From assembly GCA_028344855.1 (NCBI GenBank), contig JAOMCC010000003.1:1-62375 (forward strand): a DNA stretch of 62,375 nt, given 5' to 3'. The stretch is from Nitrosomonadales bacterium (GTDB lineage Bacteria; Pseudomonadota; Gammaproteobacteria; Burkholderiales; Methylophilaceae). The notes under the pieces are model-generated. The model had not been told where the DNA came from and ran no database searches. It worked only from the letters and a program-made list of their open reading frames with translations. A program made the translations under genes and the position numbers. Positions 43,992 to 56,457 of this stretch are shown here, piece after piece (within the stretch, counting starts at the first letter, position 1; each line of letters begins with the position of its first letter).

Positions 43992-44846
43992 ATGAATAAA
44001 TTAATTAAAAAGTTTGCAGTACTTGGTCATCCAATTTCTCATTCTCTCTCCCCTCAAATACATTCTTTATTTGCAAAAGAATTATCAATTATATTAGAGT
44101 ATAAAAAATTCGACATCAATCAAGACAAGTTTGATGAGCACCTTAAAAATTTTATAAAAAAGGGATTTTATGGTCTTAACATAACTCTTCCGTTGAAAAA
44201 TTCTGCCTTTAAAATTTGCAGCGAGCTTTCGGAAAGAGCATCTTTATGTAAATCTGTTAATACAATTACATTCTTAGATAATAAAATTCTAGGAGACACA
44301 ACAGATGGTATAGGTATAGTTAACGATTTAAAAAATAAAGCTATAAATCTTGAAAATAAGAATATTTTATTGGTTGGAGCAGGAGGGTCAGCAAATGGAA
44401 TTCTTTATGATCTTATTCAAACAAAGGCAAAGCGAATTTTTATTACTAATAGAACTTTGAGCAAGGCAGTTGAAATGAAAGAGTATTGGGGAAAATTTTC
44501 TAATAAAAATCAAGTTATCTTAAAAGTTGTTGAATTAAATTCTTTTAGTAATTTAAATTTTGATTTAATAATTAATGCAACTTCTTCTTTTTTAACTAAT
44601 GGAGAGTCACCAATATCTAATAATGTATTTAATCATTTAAATGATGGTGGTGCTTGTTATGAATTAATGTATGGACAAGAGACACCTTTTATGAAAGAAG
44701 CAAGCAACAAAACCAATTTAGTTTTTGATGGACTAGGAATGCTTGTTGAACAAGCAGCAGAAAGTTTTTATATTTGGCATAATTTAAAACCAAAAATAAA
44801 AAATGTGGAAATCTTTAACTCAAGTGGTTTTGAAAGTTTTAGGTAA
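43992..44846 (+). CDS. aroE: Shikimate dehydrogenase
   Basis: AVLGHPISHSLSPQIH, NITLPLK, GAGGSANGILYDL. Confidence 0.95.
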   Translation: MNKLIKKFAVLGHPISHSLSPQIHSLFAKELSIILEYKKFDINQDKFDEHLKNFIKKGFYGLNITLPLKNSAFKICSELSERASLCKSVNTITFLDNKILGDTTDGIGIVNDLKNKAINLENKNILLVGAGGSANGILYDLIQTKAKRIFITNRTLSKAVEMKEYWGKFSNKNQVILKVVELNSFSNLNFDLIINATSSFLTNGESPISNNVFNHLNDGGACYELMYGQETPFMKEASNKTNLVFDGLGMLVEQAAESFYIWHNLKPKIKNVEIFNSSGFESFR

Positions 44847-44882
44847 ATTTAAATTTTTATTTATATAGTGTTTTAATAGGAA

Positions 44883-47693
44883 TTATAAATATTTTTTTAG
44901 ATATTTACCTGTAAAACTTTTTGCATTGGAAGCAATTTCTTTAGGGGAGCCTTCAGCAATTATCTCTCCACCCCCATCTCCTCCTTCTGGACCTAAATCA
45001 ATAATCCAATCAGCAGTTTTAATTACGTCTAAATTATGTTCTATAACTACTAGAGTATTTCCATTCTCTCTTAATTTATGAAGAACATTTAGTAATAGTT
45101 GTATATCAGAAAAATGCAAACCAGTAGTTGGCTCATCTAATATATAAAGAGTTCTACCGGTATCTCTTTTGGATAGTTCTAAAGCCAACTTAACTCTTTG
45201 GGCTTCACCTCCTGAAAGAGTTGTAGCATTTTGACCTAATTTTATGTACCCAAGACCAACATCTAGTAGTGTTTTGAGCCTTCTTTCTATTGTTGGGACA
45301 GCATTAAAAAATTCATAGGCCTCCTCTACAGTCAGGCTTAAAATATCATGAATATTTTTCCCTTTGTAAAATATTTCAAGTGTTTCTCTGTTATAACGAT
45401 GCCCATAGCAAACGTCGCATTCGACATATACATCTGGTAAGAAATGCATTTCAACTTTAATCACTCCATCTCCTTCACATGCTTCACATCTGCCACCTTT
45501 CACATTAAATGAAAACCTTCCTTGGTTATAACCTCTAGTCCTACTTTCTTGAACTTTAGAAAAAAGATCTCTTATCGGAGTGAATAATCCTGTGTAAGTG
45601 GCGGGATTAGATCGTGGTGTCCTCCCAATTGGACTTTGGTTGACATCAACAACTTTATCGAAAAAATCAAAACCTGATATATCTTCATGATTTGCTGGCT
45701 CCAAATTACTTCGGTAAAGATGTTTTGCAACAGCATTGTATAAAGTATCGTTTATAAGAGTAGATTTACCACTACCAGAAACCCCAGTAACACAAGTAAA
45801 AAGTCCTATTGGTAAATTTAAATTAATTTCTTTTAAATTATTTCCAGTCGCTTTTGTTATCTTAAAAAAAGAATTATTATGAGATTTTGGTTTTTTTGAA
45901 ATTATTATTTTTTTCTGCCCACTTATATATTGACCTGTTAAAGATTTTTTGTCTTTTGATATATCCTTAGGGGTGCCCTGAGAAACAATTTCTCCACCAT
46001 GAACTCCGGCACCAGGACCAATATCAACAACATAGTCAGCTTTCATAATTGCATCATAATCATGTTCAACTACTATTACAGTGTTGCCAATATCTCTTAG
46101 ATTTTTAAGTGTCTTTAGGAGTTTGTCATTATCTTTTTGATGGAGCCCTATGGAAGGCTCGTCTAAAACATACATTACACCCGTTAACCCACTTCCAATT
46201 TGTGATGCCAATCTGATTCTTTGCGCTTCTCCCCCAGACAAAGTTTCTGCAGATCTTGAAAGAGACAAATAATCTAAACCTACGTCTATAAGAAAATTTA
46301 ATCTATTCTTTATTTCTTGAATTATTTTATTTGCAACTTGAGCTCTAAAGCCTAACAACTTAATAGTATTAAAAAAATCAAAAGTTTTTTTCAGTGGCAG
46401 TTTACAAATTTCATGAAGGTTAAAATCTGCGACTAAAACGTTTCTTGCCTCAATTCTTAATCTAGTTCCGTTACAAGCTGGACATTCTTGATTGCTCAAA
46501 TATTTTGATAACTCATCTCGAACAGTTGATGAATCAGTTTCTTGATATCTTCTTTTAAAATTATTTATTATGCCTTCGAAAGAATGCCTTTTTTTATTTA
46601 TAGTTCCTTGTTCATTAAAATAGCTAAATTCTATTTGTTCCTTTTCACTACCATATAAAATAATATTCTGGATATTTTCTGGAAGTTGTTCATATGGGAT
46701 TTCAAGATCAAAATTATAATGATCAGCAAGACTTTTTAACATCTGGTAATAAAATTGATTACGTTTATCCCAGCCTTTAATTGCACCTGATGATAGAGGT
46801 AGTTGAGGGAAAGCTACTACACGATTAGCGTCAAAAAAGTTTTTATGTCCTAAACCATCACATTCAGGACATGCTCCCATTGGATTATTAAAAGAAAATA
46901 ATCTTGGCTCTAATTCAGTTAGTGCATAGTCACAGTGAGGACATGAGAATTTTGCAGAAAATAGCTGAGTTTCTTCGGTTTCTATATTAATTGACACAAT
47001 TTTTCCATTAGCTATTTTTAATCCTGTTTCAACCGATTCGGTTAAGCGCTGTTTTATATCTTGATGAATTTTTACTCGATCAATTACAACGTCTAACTGA
47101 TGTTTAATATTTTTTTCTAGTGAGGGAATTTCATCTATCTCATAAATTGTTCCATCTAATCTAATTCTGATAAAACCTTGAGCACGTAATTCATCAATTA
47201 AATCTGAGTGAGTTCCTTTTCTACCATTTATTACTGGAGCCAATATCATAATTTTAGTTTCTTCTGGCAATGAAAGAAGCTGGTCAACAATTTGTGAGAC
47301 AGTTTGTGCTTCAAGTTTTATTTTATGTTCAGGACAGTATGGATCGCCAGCTCTTGCATATAATAATCTAAGGTAGTCGTGAATTTCAGTAACTGTGCCT
47401 ACAGTTGACCTAGGATTATGGGAAGTTGATTTTTGCTCTATAGAGATTGCAGGGGATAAACCTTCGATCATGTCTACGTCTGGTTTGTTCATGCGGTCTA
47501 AGAATTGTCTTGCATAAGCAGACAATGACTCAACATATCTTCTTTGACCTTCAGCATATAGTGTATCGAAAGCTAATGAAGATTTACCAGAGCCAGATAA
47601 ACCAGTAATAACTATTAATTTATTTCTAGGAAGATCTAAGGAAATATTTTTTAAGTTGTGGGTTCTGGCCCCTTTAATTTTTAGGTAATCCAT
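44883..47693 (-). CDS. uvrA: Excinuclease ABC subunit A
   Basis: 936 aa; two Walker A sites, zinc fingers, [19 protein letters not shown]. Confidence 0.98.
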   Translation of the reverse strand: MDYLKIKGARTHNLKNISLDLPRNKLIVITGLSGSGKSSLAFDTLYAEGQRRYVESLSAYARQFLDRMNKPDVDMIEGLSPAISIEQKSTSHNPRSTVGTVTEIHDYLRLLYARAGDPYCPEHKIKLEAQTVSQIVDQLLSLPEETKIMILAPVINGRKGTHSDLIDELRAQGFIRIRLDGTIYEIDEIPSLEKNIKHQLDVVIDRVKIHQDIKQRLTESVETGLKIANGKIVSINIETEETQLFSAKFSCPHCDYALTELEPRLFSFNNPMGACPECDGLGHKNFFDANRVVAFPQLPLSSGAIKGWDKRNQFYYQMLKSLADHYNFDLEIPYEQLPENIQNIILYGSEKEQIEFSYFNEQGTINKKRHSFEGIINNFKRRYQETDSSTVRDELSKYLSNQECPACNGTRLRIEARNVLVADFNLHEICKLPLKKTFDFFNTIKLLGFRAQVANKIIQEIKNRLNFLIDVGLDYLSLSRSAETLSGGEAQRIRLASQIGSGLTGVMYVLDEPSIGLHQKDNDKLLKTLKNLRDIGNTVIVVEHDYDAIMKADYVVDIGPGAGVHGGEIVSQGTPKDISKDKKSLTGQYISGQKKIIISKKPKSHNNSFFKITKATGNNLKEINLNLPIGLFTCVTGVSGSGKSTLINDTLYNAVAKHLYRSNLEPANHEDISGFDFFDKVVDVNQSPIGRTPRSNPATYTGLFTPIRDLFSKVQESRTRGYNQGRFSFNVKGGRCEACEGDGVIKVEMHFLPDVYVECDVCYGHRYNRETLEIFYKGKNIHDILSLTVEEAYEFFNAVPTIERRLKTLLDVGLGYIKLGQNATTLSGGEAQRVKLALELSKRDTGRTLYILDEPTTGLHFSDIQLLLNVLHKLRENGNTLVVIEHNLDVIKTADWIIDLGPEGGDGGGEIIAEGSPKEIASNAKSFTGKYLKKYL

Positions 47694-47835
47694 TTAATTC
47701 ATTCTTTTATTAGGAGCAACCTGATATTATATTTTATTATTCTAGAATTAGAAACTAATGTTTTACTATTCGCGATAGAAATATATTATTATTAATGAAA
47801 AAAAGTAATTAAATTTATAAAGGATAGGAGAAGAT

Positions 47836-48306
47836 ATGCCGTCAGTTAATAAAGTAATGTTACTTGGTAATTTAGGCAGAGATCCAGAAGTTAGAACTTT
47901 CCCAAATGGGGATTCGGTTTGTAATTTTAGTATTGCTACTAGTACCTCTTGGAAAGATAAGAATTCCGGAGAGAAAAGAGAAAAAACAGAATGGCATAAT
48001 ATTGTAATGTATAGAAAATTAGCAGAAATCGCAGGGGAATATTTAAAGAAAGGGAGTTCTGTTTTTGTTGAAGGCAGCCTTCAAACTAGAAAATGGCAGA
48101 CAAAGGAAGGACAAGACAGATACACTACTGAGGTTGTTGCTGATACTATGCAAATGTTAGGGGGTAAAGATAATAGAAATAATTCATCAAATGAAACTGA
48201 TGATAATTATAATCAAGAACCAGATAGAACTGCCCAGACTAAAGAAAGTTCAAGTGTATCAAGTGAGCCTTCTCTTGAACTTCCGGATGATGATATACCG
48301 TTTTAG
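47836..48306 (+). CDS. ssb: Single-stranded DNA-binding protein
   Basis: [16 protein letters not shown], acidic C-terminus [10 protein letters not shown]. Confidence 0.97.
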   Translation: MPSVNKVMLLGNLGRDPEVRTFPNGDSVCNFSIATSTSWKDKNSGEKREKTEWHNIVMYRKLAEIAGEYLKKGSSVFVEGSLQTRKWQTKEGQDRYTTEVVADTMQMLGGKDNRNNSSNETDDNYNQEPDRTAQTKESSSVSSEPSLELPDDDIPF

Positions 48307-48319
48307 ATAGGTTTTTGAG

Positions 48320-48583
48320 ATGCCTTTATATGATTTTCTATGTTCTAATTGTGGGCATCAAGATGAGGTAATTACTAAGTTATCAGATGGTTCGACAATG
48401 GTTTGCCCTGTTTGCAAAAATAAAACTTTTAAAAAACAATTGTCAGCGCCCAATTTTAAATTAAAAGGATCAGGCTGGTATGAAACAGATTTTAAAAATA
48501 AACCTAAAATAAAAAATTCTAAAAAAGATAATGAAAAATCTTCTAAAATAAATAAAACCGAGAAATTAAAAAATAATGATTAA
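48320..48583 (+). CDS. FmdB-family zinc-ribbon protein
   Basis: MPLYDFLCSNCGHQDEV...CPVCKN...GSGWYETDFK. Confidence 0.92.
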   Translation: MPLYDFLCSNCGHQDEVITKLSDGSTMVCPVCKNKTFKKQLSAPNFKLKGSGWYETDFKNKPKIKNSKKDNEKSSKINKTEKLKNND

Positions 48584-49187
48584 AAAAAATTTTATAACTG
48601 GCTTACTAGTTTTAATTCCTTTAATTCTTACCTTTTGGGTATTATTTTCATTAATTAAGTTTTTAGACCAAGTGTTATTTTTACTTCCAGAAACATTAAG
48701 ACCAGATTATATATTGGGTATTGAAGTTTTTGGTTTTGGTGTTATTTTGACATTTATTATTATTCTCCTAACAGGAATAATTGCAAATAATTTTTTTGGA
48801 AAAAAGATTATTACTTTGTATGAGGTGCTGCTTAATAAATTACCTTTTGTTAAATCAATCTATAAAAGTATTAAACAAGTTTCAGATACCCTATTATCAA
48901 GCTCGGGAAACGCATTCACTAAGGCAGTTTTAATTGAATTTCCAATTTCAGGAACATATACTTTTGCATTTATTACTGGCGAACCTGATCAGATATTAAC
49001 TAAAAATTTAAAGGGCAAATATTTAAATGTTTATGTACCGACGACACCTAATCCAACATCTGGGTATACGCTGATGGTTCCCAGAGATAAGGTTGTTGAA
49101 TTAGATATTGGAGTAGATCAAGTACTTAAATATGTTATCTCAATGGGAGTAGTCCCTGGAGATAAAAAACTTAAGCAAAAAAAATAA
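48576..49187 (+). CDS. DUF502 family membrane protein
   Basis: ITGLLVLIPLILTFWVL...FVKSIYKSIKQVSDTLLS...TTPNPTSGYTLMVPRD. Confidence 0.9.
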   Translation: MIKKNFITGLLVLIPLILTFWVLFSLIKFLDQVLFLLPETLRPDYILGIEVFGFGVILTFIIILLTGIIANNFFGKKIITLYEVLLNKLPFVKSIYKSIKQVSDTLLSSSGNAFTKAVLIEFPISGTYTFAFITGEPDQILTKNLKGKYLNVYVPTTPNPTSGYTLMVPRDKVVELDIGVDQVLKYVISMGVVPGDKKLKQKK

Positions 49188-49208
49188 TTATTTAGAAAGA
49201 GAATTTAG

Positions 49209-51002
49209 ATGAGAACGCATTATTGTGGTGAATTAAACAAAAGTCATAAAAATAAAGAAGTTATTCTTTGTGGCTGGGCTCACAGACGAAGAGATCATGG
49301 CGGAGTTATATTTATTGATTTGAGAGATAGAGAAGGTTTAGCACAGATAGTTATTGATCCAGATACACCAGAAGCTTTTAAAATTGCTGAAACAATTAGA
49401 AATGAATTTGTACTAGAAGTGACCTGCAAAGTTAGGCTTAGACCAGAGGGAACTATTAATTTAAATTTACCTACTGGAGAAATTGAAATGCTGGCATCTA
49501 AAGTTAAAATTTTAAATGAATCTCATACACCTCCTTTTATGCTTGATGACGAAACAATTTCAGAAGCAGTTCGTTTGGAGTATCGTTTTATTGATTTAAG
49601 GCGAGAAGTTATGCAAAAAAATCTCAAAATTAGGCATAATGTCTCAAAAAGTGTAAGAAATTTTTTAGATCTTGAAGGATTTATTGAATTAGAAACACCA
49701 ATCTTAAATAGAAGCACACCCGAAGGAGCTAGAGACTATTTAGTTCCTTCAAGAATTCACCATGGTAATTTTTTTGCTTTACCTCAATCACCACAATTAT
49801 TTAAACAAATATTAATGGTCTCTGGTTTTGATAGATACTATCAAATTGCGAAATGCTTTAGAGATGAGGATTTAAGAGCTGATCGTCAACCAGAATTTAC
49901 TCAGATTGATATTGAAGCATCATTTATAAATGAAAAAAATATTATAGAAATTTCCGAAAATATGATTATGCAAACTTTTTCAAGCGCTATGGATATTACT
50001 TTGCCTAAATCTTTTCCTAAAATATCATATAAAGAGGCAATGAGTAGATATGGCTCTGATAAGCCTGATTTAAGAGTTACTCTTGAATTAGTAGAATTAA
50101 CTGAAGAGATGAAAGATGTAGATTTTAAGGTATTTTCTTCTGCAGCAAATATGAAGAATGGAAGAGTTGCAGCATTAAAAATTCCTGGTGGCGCAACTCT
50201 GTCTCGTTCAGAAATAGATGAATATACTGAATTTGTGAAAATTTATGGAGCCAAGGGTTTAGCTTATATTAAAGTAAATGATAAAAATATTTTAAATGAA
50301 GAGGGATTACAAAGCCCTATAGTTAAAAATATTCACACAAAGGCATTACAGTCAATTATTGAAAAAACTAATTCAGAAAATGGCGATCTTATTTTCTTTG
50401 GAGCAGATAAAATTAAAGTTGTGAACGAGGCTTTGGGAGCTCTTAGAGTGAAAATTGGACATGCAAAGAAACATATAAATGATATGGAATGGGCACCATT
50501 ATGGGTAGTGGATTTTCCAATGTTTGATTATGATGAAAATTCAGATACATGGAACGCCCTTCATCATCCATTTACTTCCCCCCAAGATGGACATGAAGAA
50601 TATTTAGATTCAGATCCTGGTAAATGTTTATCAAAGGCTTACGATATGGTTATAAATGGTTGGGAATTGGGAGGAGGATCTATTCGTATTCATAAATCTG
50701 AACTTCAATCTAAGGTTTTTAAGGCCTTAGGTATTTCGAAAAAAGAAGCAAAAGAGAAGTTTGGTTTTTTATTAGATGCTTTACAGTATGGGGCACCCCC
50801 TCACGGAGGAGTAGCATTCGGATTAGATAGATTGATAACATTATTGGTTAGGTCTGATTCTATTAGAGATGTAATAGCTTTTCCAAAAACACAAAAAGCT
50901 CAATGCTTAATGACACAGTCACCAAATGAGGTTGATGAAAAACAACTAAAAGAATTGAACATTAAGTTAAGAGCTTCAAATATTCAACAAAAGAATGATT
51001 AG
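49209..51002 (+). CDS. aspS: Aspartyl-tRNA synthetase, apparently non-discriminating type
   Basis: 597 aa bacterial Asp[46 protein letters not shown]. Confidence 0.96.
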   Translation: MRTHYCGELNKSHKNKEVILCGWAHRRRDHGGVIFIDLRDREGLAQIVIDPDTPEAFKIAETIRNEFVLEVTCKVRLRPEGTINLNLPTGEIEMLASKVKILNESHTPPFMLDDETISEAVRLEYRFIDLRREVMQKNLKIRHNVSKSVRNFLDLEGFIELETPILNRSTPEGARDYLVPSRIHHGNFFALPQSPQLFKQILMVSGFDRYYQIAKCFRDEDLRADRQPEFTQIDIEASFINEKNIIEISENMIMQTFSSAMDITLPKSFPKISYKEAMSRYGSDKPDLRVTLELVELTEEMKDVDFKVFSSAANMKNGRVAALKIPGGATLSRSEIDEYTEFVKIYGAKGLAYIKVNDKNILNEEGLQSPIVKNIHTKALQSIIEKTNSENGDLIFFGADKIKVVNEALGALRVKIGHAKKHINDMEWAPLWVVDFPMFDYDENSDTWNALHHPFTSPQDGHEEYLDSDPGKCLSKAYDMVINGWELGGGSIRIHKSELQSKVFKALGISKKEAKEKFGFLLDALQYGAPPHGGVAFGLDRLITLLVRSDSIRDVIAFPKTQKAQCLMTQSPNEVDEKQLKELNIKLRASNIQQKND

Positions 51003-51375
51003 TGCAATTAATCACTTCAATTTAAGATCAGAGCCTAAAATGATGGAAATTTTAAAGAATTTTTACATCGAAGTTGTTGGGCTTAAAATGGGCACTAGAC
51101 CCCCTTTTAAAAGTAATGGATTTTGGTTAAATGCAGGAAAAAAAGATGTGTTACATTTAAGTGAAACAAAAATAAATGATACAAATCCTGTTAATATAAA
51201 AAATACTTTTGATCATATGGCTTTTACTGCAGAAGGTAAAGAAAAATATATTAAAATCTTAAAAGAAAGAGAAATAGAATTTTACTTACGTAAAGTGCCA
51301 GAAATAGGAACTGAACAAATATTTTTTAAAGATCCAGCTGGAAATGGAATTGAATTAATTTTTTGTAAAACATAG
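50995..51375 (+). CDS. VOC (glyoxalase/dioxygenase) family protein
   Basis: 126 aa; INHFNLRSE...[11 protein letters not shown]...[10 protein letters not shown]...[14 protein letters not shown]. Confidence 0.82.
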   Translation: MISAINHFNLRSEPKMMEILKNFYIEVVGLKMGTRPPFKSNGFWLNAGKKDVLHLSETKINDTNPVNIKNTFDHMAFTAEGKEKYIKILKEREIEFYLRKVPEIGTEQIFFKDPAGNGIELIFCKT

Positions 51376-51387
51376 TAAGGACATGAT

Positions 51388-52074
51388 ATGTCTGAAAATC
51401 AAAAAGTAAAAATTTATATAGGATTTGATCAAAGAGAATCGGTTGCATACCATACCTTCGTTCAAAGCCTAATTGATCATGCTTCAATACCATTAGATAT
51501 AACTCCTCTTGCCATGAGAACCTTAAAAGGTTACGAAGAAAAACACAAAGATAAAAGTAATGATTTCGTATATTCACGTTTCTTAACTCCATTTTTAAAT
51601 GATTTTAAAGGTTGGGCGATTTTTGCAGATGGAGATATGATTTGCCAGAAAGATATTAAAGAATTATTAGACTTAAAAGATAGCTCAAAGGCTCTGCAAG
51701 TTGTAAAGCATGATTATAAAACAAAGGCTAACCAAAAATATTTAGGTAATATAAATCAAGACTATCCAAGAAAGAATTGGTCTAGTGTTATTTTATGGAA
51801 TTGTGAACATCCCAAGCATAAAATTTTAACGCCAGATTTTATTGCAAATCAAACAGGAAAATATCTTCATCGGTTTTCATGGCTTGAAGATCAAGAAATA
51901 GGAGAACTTCCTCAAGAATGGAATTGGTTGGCAACTGAGTACCCCAATAATGAACAAGCAAATATAATTCATTACACTCTGGGAACTCCATGTTTTAAAG
52001 ATTATAGAGAAACAGAAATGGCAGATATTTGGTTAAAAAAACATGATCGATTAAATGATGGAATGGAGGATTAG
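51388..52074 (+). CDS. Glycosyltransferase-like protein (GT8-like)
   Basis: [17 protein letters not shown]...[15 protein letters not shown]...[11 protein letters not shown]...[14 protein letters not shown]. Confidence 0.7.
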   Translation: MSENQKVKIYIGFDQRESVAYHTFVQSLIDHASIPLDITPLAMRTLKGYEEKHKDKSNDFVYSRFLTPFLNDFKGWAIFADGDMICQKDIKELLDLKDSSKALQVVKHDYKTKANQKYLGNINQDYPRKNWSSVILWNCEHPKHKILTPDFIANQTGKYLHRFSWLEDQEIGELPQEWNWLATEYPNNEQANIIHYTLGTPCFKDYRETEMADIWLKKHDRLNDGMED

Positions 52075-52076
52075 GT

Positions 52077-52496
52077 ATGAAAAGTTATCGTAAAGAATTA
52101 TGGTTTAATGCGCCAGAAAGAATGCATTTTACCAATATAACTTCTGAAATTAGAACTTGTTTGGATGAAAGTGGAGTTCAAGAAGGTTTGGTTTTGGTTA
52201 ATGCAATGCATATCACAGCTAGTGTTTTTATCAATGATGATGAATCTGGTTTACATCATGATTATAAAAAATGGTTAGAACATTTAGCCCCTCATGAACC
52301 TGTTAGCGGATATCGACATAATGATACTGGAGAAGATAACGCTGATGCTCATATGAAAAGGCAAGTAATGGGAAGAGAAGTTGTGGTTGCTATAACCGAT
52401 GGACAACTTGACTTTGGGCCCTGGGAACAAATTTTTTATGGTGAATTTGATGGCAGAAGAAAAAAAAGAGTTTTAGTTAAAATTATTGGCGACTAA
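52077..52496 (+). CDS. YjbQ family (secondary thiamine-phosphate synthase-like) protein
   Basis: [18 protein letters not shown]...[48 protein letters not shown]. Confidence 0.9.
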   Translation: MKSYRKELWFNAPERMHFTNITSEIRTCLDESGVQEGLVLVNAMHITASVFINDDESGLHHDYKKWLEHLAPHEPVSGYRHNDTGEDNADAHMKRQVMGREVVVAITDGQLDFGPWEQIFYGEFDGRRKKRVLVKIIGD

Positions 52497-52498
52497 TT

Positions 52499-53227
52499 AT
52501 GGCAGGACATTCAAAATGGGCAAATATTCAACATCGCAAAGGTAGACAAGATGCTAAGAGAGGAAAGATTTTTTCAAAATTAGTTAAAGAAATTACAGTT
52601 GCTGCAAGAATGGCTGGTGGAGATGTAAATTTTAACCCAAGACTTAGAACTGCAGTTAGTGCAGCAAAAGAAGAAAGTATGCCTGCAGATAATATAACTA
52701 GAGCAATAAAGAGAGGCACAGGAGAGCTTGAAGGCGTTAATTACGAAGAAATTCGTTATGAAGGTTATGGCGTTAATGGAGCAGCAATTATTATTGATTG
52801 TTTAACTGATAACAAGCAGCGTGCAGTTGCAGATGTTCGACTAGCCTTAAGTAAAAATGGTGGTAATTTGGGCACTGATGGATGTGTTTCTTATTTGTTT
52901 AAACATTGTGGCGTTATTCTTTTTGCACCAGGAGTGAATAACAATGAATTAGCAGAATTAGCAATTGATTTAGGTGCAGATGATATTATTAATAATGATG
53001 ATGATAGCGTTGAAATAATTACTGCCCCAAATGATTTTTTAAATATTAAAGATGGGTTTGATAAAACAGAATTGAAATACGAATTTGCTGAATTAACAAT
53101 GAAAGCTGAAACTGAGATAGCTTTAAAAGGATCTGAGGGAGATAAGATGAGAAAGATTCTTGATTCGCTAGAGGATTTGGATGATGTTCATGAAGTTTAT
53201 ACAAATGTTGCAATTGAGGATGGCTGA
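52499..53227 (+). CDS. yebC: YebC/PmpR-family protein
   Basis: [37 protein letters not shown]. Confidence 0.96.
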   Translation: MAGHSKWANIQHRKGRQDAKRGKIFSKLVKEITVAARMAGGDVNFNPRLRTAVSAAKEESMPADNITRAIKRGTGELEGVNYEEIRYEGYGVNGAAIIIDCLTDNKQRAVADVRLALSKNGGNLGTDGCVSYLFKHCGVILFAPGVNNNELAELAIDLGADDIINNDDDSVEIITAPNDFLNIKDGFDKTELKYEFAELTMKAETEIALKGSEGDKMRKILDSLEDLDDVHEVYTNVAIEDG

Positions 53228-53760
53228 TTAAAATTTCCAATAAAATTCTTGGTATTGACCCAGGATTAAGAATTACAGGATACGGTGTAATATTAAATTC
53301 TTCCGGCACTTTATCCTATGAAACAAGTGGAATTATTAAAACAACTAATCAAGACGTAAATTTAGCTTCTCGAATTAAAATAATTCTTGCGGGCTTGGAA
53401 GAGGTTATTGAGCAATGCAAGCCAGATTGTGTTGCAATTGAAAAAGTTTTTTTAAATACAAATCCACAATCTACTTTACTATTAGGTCAAGCTAGAGGTG
53501 CAGCAATTAGTGCCGCAGTTATTAAAAACCTTGATGTTTATGAATATACTGCATTACAGGTCAAGAAATCTGTTGTGGGGATGGGGCACGCAAGCAAATC
53601 TCAAGTTCAAGTAATGGTCCAAAAATTACTAAATCTTCCTTCAATACCAAGCACAGATTCAGCAGATGCTTTAGCTTGTGGTATTTGTCATGCTAATATT
53701 AGTGGAAGTCTTGCTAAATTTGGAACTGGAAATAGAATGAAATCTGGAAGAATAATATGA
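53224..53760 (+). CDS. ruvC: Crossover junction endodeoxyribonuclease RuvC; start codon apparently non-canonical (CTG 53224 or ATT 53227)
   Basis: In-frame extension of the supplied 53395 ORF reads (L)[27 protein letters not shown]..., which contains the catalytic-Asp GIDPG motif; followed by ruvA-ruvB. Confidence 0.9.
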   Translation: MIKISNKILGIDPGLRITGYGVILNSSGTLSYETSGIIKTTNQDVNLASRIKIILAGLEEVIEQCKPDCVAIEKVFLNTNPQSTLLLGQARGAAISAAVIKNLDVYEYTALQVKKSVVGMGHASKSQVQVMVQKLLNLPSIPSTDSADALACGICHANISGSLAKFGTGNRMKSGRII

Positions 53761-54338
53761 TAGGGAGAATTCAAGGAAGTTTATTAGAAAAAACTCCACC
53801 CATGATTCTGTTGGATTGTCATGGTGTTGGTTATGAATTAGAAGTATCAATGCCTACTTTTTATGATTTACCAGAAATAGGCGCAGAAGTTACATTATTA
53901 ACCCATTTTATTGTTAGAGAAGATGCTCAATTATTATTTGGCTTTGCATCAACGCAAGAACGTAAAATATTTAGATTACTTATTAAAGTTAATGGGATTG
54001 GTGCGAAAGTAGCTTTATCAATTCTTGGTGGTATGACAGTTAATGAATTAATGTTGGCAATATCTAATCAAGAATCTGATTTATTAATTAAAATACCAGG
54101 TATAGGCAAGAAGACAGCAGAAAGATTAGTTTTGGAGTTAAAAGACAAATTTAAAGAAGACCAATTAAAAATAATATCAAATAAAGAACCAACTATACTT
54201 GAAGATATTCAAAATGCATTAATTGCATTAGGATATAGCTCAAAAGATGTAACTAATGTTACCAAAGAATTAGATTCAGATATTTCTTTAAATGATGGAA
54301 TAAGAAAAGCGTTAAAGTTGTTATCTAAAAACTCATAG
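53757..54338 (+). CDS. ruvA: Holliday junction DNA helicase RuvA
   Basis: [30 protein letters not shown]; two HhH motifs. Confidence 0.96.
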   Translation: MIGRIQGSLLEKTPPMILLDCHGVGYELEVSMPTFYDLPEIGAEVTLLTHFIVREDAQLLFGFASTQERKIFRLLIKVNGIGAKVALSILGGMTVNELMLAISNQESDLLIKIPGIGKKTAERLVLELKDKFKEDQLKIISNKEPTILEDIQNALIALGYSSKDVTNVTKELDSDISLNDGIRKALKLLSKNS

Positions 54339-54351
54339 TGATTTTAAAAAA

Positions 54352-55389
54352 ATGATTGAACCAGATAGATTTATAAATCCTTCAAATCAAGATACTGAAG
54401 AAGAAAATTTTGAGCACGCATTGAGGCCAAAAAAACTTTCTGAATATGTTGGACAAGAAAAAATTAGAGAGCAATTAGAAGTTTTTATTGGGGCAGCTAA
54501 GAAAAGAAATGAAGCTCTAGACCATGTTTTATTATTTGGGCCACCTGGTCTTGGTAAAACAACTTTAGCAAATATAATTTCAAAAGAGATGGGGGTTAAT
54601 TTAAGACAAACGTCCGGCCCTGTTTTAGAAAAAACGGGTGACTTAGCAGCTCTATTATCAAATCTTGAAGAAAATGATGTTTTATTTATTGATGAAATCC
54701 ACAGATTATCCCCGGTTATTGAGGAAATTCTCTACCCGGCGATGGAAGATTATCGTTTAGATATTATGATTGGTGAAGGTCCGTCTGCTAGATCAGTTAA
54801 ATTAGAACTTCCTTCATTTACTTTAATTGGGGCAACAACAAGAGCTGGGATGCTGACCAATCCACTCAGAGATCGATTTGGTATTGTGTCAAGATTAGAA
54901 TTTTATTCACATGAAGAATTGACCAAGATTGTGACGCGTTCAGCTAATCTTCTAGAGGTTGAAATTGATCAAGAGGGTGCAAATGAGATTGCAAATCGAT
55001 CGAGAGGAACACCAAGAATTGCCAATAGATTGTTGAGGCGAGTTAGAGATTTTGCAGAGGTTAAGTCAAAAGGAAAAGTCAATAAATCAACGGCTGATGC
55101 AGCTTTAAAAATGTTAGATGTTGATTTGATTGGTCTGGATTTGATGGATAGAAGTTTTTTACTTTCGATTATTGAAAAATTTTCTGGTGGGCCAGTAGGG
55201 CTAGATAATATAGCTGCTGCAATTAGTGAGGAAAAAGAAACAATTGAAGATGTTATTGAGCCTTATTTGATACAACAAGGTTATTTAATGAGATCACCAA
55301 GAGGTCGTTTAGCTACCGAAAAAGCATACAAGCATTTTGATTTAAAGTATTCTAAAAATAATCAAAATGATGAGCTATGGAAAGATTAG
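54352..55389 (+). CDS. ruvB: Holliday junction DNA helicase RuvB
   Basis: [37 protein letters not shown]. Confidence 0.98.
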   Translation: MIEPDRFINPSNQDTEEENFEHALRPKKLSEYVGQEKIREQLEVFIGAAKKRNEALDHVLLFGPPGLGKTTLANIISKEMGVNLRQTSGPVLEKTGDLAALLSNLEENDVLFIDEIHRLSPVIEEILYPAMEDYRLDIMIGEGPSARSVKLELPSFTLIGATTRAGMLTNPLRDRFGIVSRLEFYSHEELTKIVTRSANLLEVEIDQEGANEIANRSRGTPRIANRLLRRVRDFAEVKSKGKVNKSTADAALKMLDVDLIGLDLMDRSFLLSIIEKFSGGPVGLDNIAAAISEEKETIEDVIEPYLIQQGYLMRSPRGRLATEKAYKHFDLKYSKNNQNDELWKD

Positions 55390-55784
55390 TATTTACATGG
55401 GCTGTTAGAGTTTATTTTGAAGATACTGATAGTGGCGGTGTTGTTTATCATGCAAATTATCTAAAATTTATGGAAAGGGCTAGAACTGAATGGTTAAGAA
55501 GTTTTGGATTCAATCAAAAAAAATTAAAACAAGAAGAAAATATAATGTTTGTTGTACGAAAGATTGATATTCAATATAAAATACCAGCAAGGTTTAACGA
55601 TTTATTAAAAATACAAACTAATTGTATAAAAGCGAACGATTATTCGTTTACATTGAAGCAAAATATTATGAGAGAAAATCAAGTTATAAGTGAAGGAAAG
55701 GTTGAAATTGTATGTATTAGTGCAGATATTTTTAAACCTGTTCGTATTCCAAAAATAGCCAAAAAACTTATGGAGATATTATGA
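55377..55784 (+). CDS. ybgC: Tol-Pal system-associated acyl-CoA thioesterase
   Basis: [32 protein letters not shown]. Confidence 0.95.
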   Translation: MERLVFTWAVRVYFEDTDSGGVVYHANYLKFMERARTEWLRSFGFNQKKLKQEENIMFVVRKIDIQYKIPARFNDLLKIQTNCIKANDYSFTLKQNIMRENQVISEGKVEIVCISADIFKPVRIPKIAKKLMEIL

Positions 55785-56452
55785 TGTTGGGAAGTGATTT
55801 ATCATTTTTTTCGTTAATTCTGGGGGCTAGTTTACCTGTTCAGATTGTAATGTTAATTTTAGTTTTTGCTTCAGGCATGTCCTGGAAATATATTTATTTA
55901 AAAATAAAAGTTTTAAAAATTACTGAAGAAAATACAAATGAATTTGAAAAATTCTTTTGGTCTGGAGGAGACTTAGGTAAGCTTTATGATTCATTAACTT
56001 CAGTGCATGGAGACATGAATGGTTTAGCAACAATTTTTAAGGCTGGATATAAAGAATATATGAGCCAAAAAGATTCTAGATCTTTTGATAAGAAAAGCAT
56101 AGAAAGTGTTAGAAGAGCAATGAGTGCAAGTTATAACAGAGAAGTAGATTCACTTGAAAGACATTTACCATTTCTTGCGTCTGTTGGATCTGTAAGTCCA
56201 TATATAGGGCTATTTGGAACTGTATGGGGCATAATGAATGCGTTTATTGGTTTATCGAATGTAGCGCAGGCTACTTTAGCTCAAGTTGCACCAGGAATAG
56301 CAGAAGCTTTAATTGCAACAGCTATTGGATTATTTGCCGCAATTCCAGCTGTTATTGCATACAATAGATTTGCAGCAAAGGTTGATCGATTGTCTGTCAG
56401 ATATGAAAGCTTTATGGAGGAATTTATAAATACAATAGATCGTAAGGGCTAG
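55781..56452 (+). CDS. tolQ: Tol-Pal system protein TolQ
   Basis: [30 protein letters not shown]. Confidence 0.95.
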   Translation: MMLGSDLSFFSLILGASLPVQIVMLILVFASGMSWKYIYLKIKVLKITEENTNEFEKFFWSGGDLGKLYDSLTSVHGDMNGLATIFKAGYKEYMSQKDSRSFDKKSIESVRRAMSASYNREVDSLERHLPFLASVGSVSPYIGLFGTVWGIMNAFIGLSNVAQATLAQVAPGIAEALIATAIGLFAAIPAVIAYNRFAAKVDRLSVRYESFMEEFINTIDRKG

Positions 56453-56457
56453 AGATT

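Noticed and set aside
44846-44883. Possible bidirectional terminator between aroE and uvrA
   Set aside because: AT-rich 36-bp gap with no GC stem; not supportable as an intrinsic terminator.
53046-53309. 87-aa minus-strand ORF across yebC/ruvC
   Set aside because: Shadow ORF; the plus-strand yebC and ruvC readings are clearly real.
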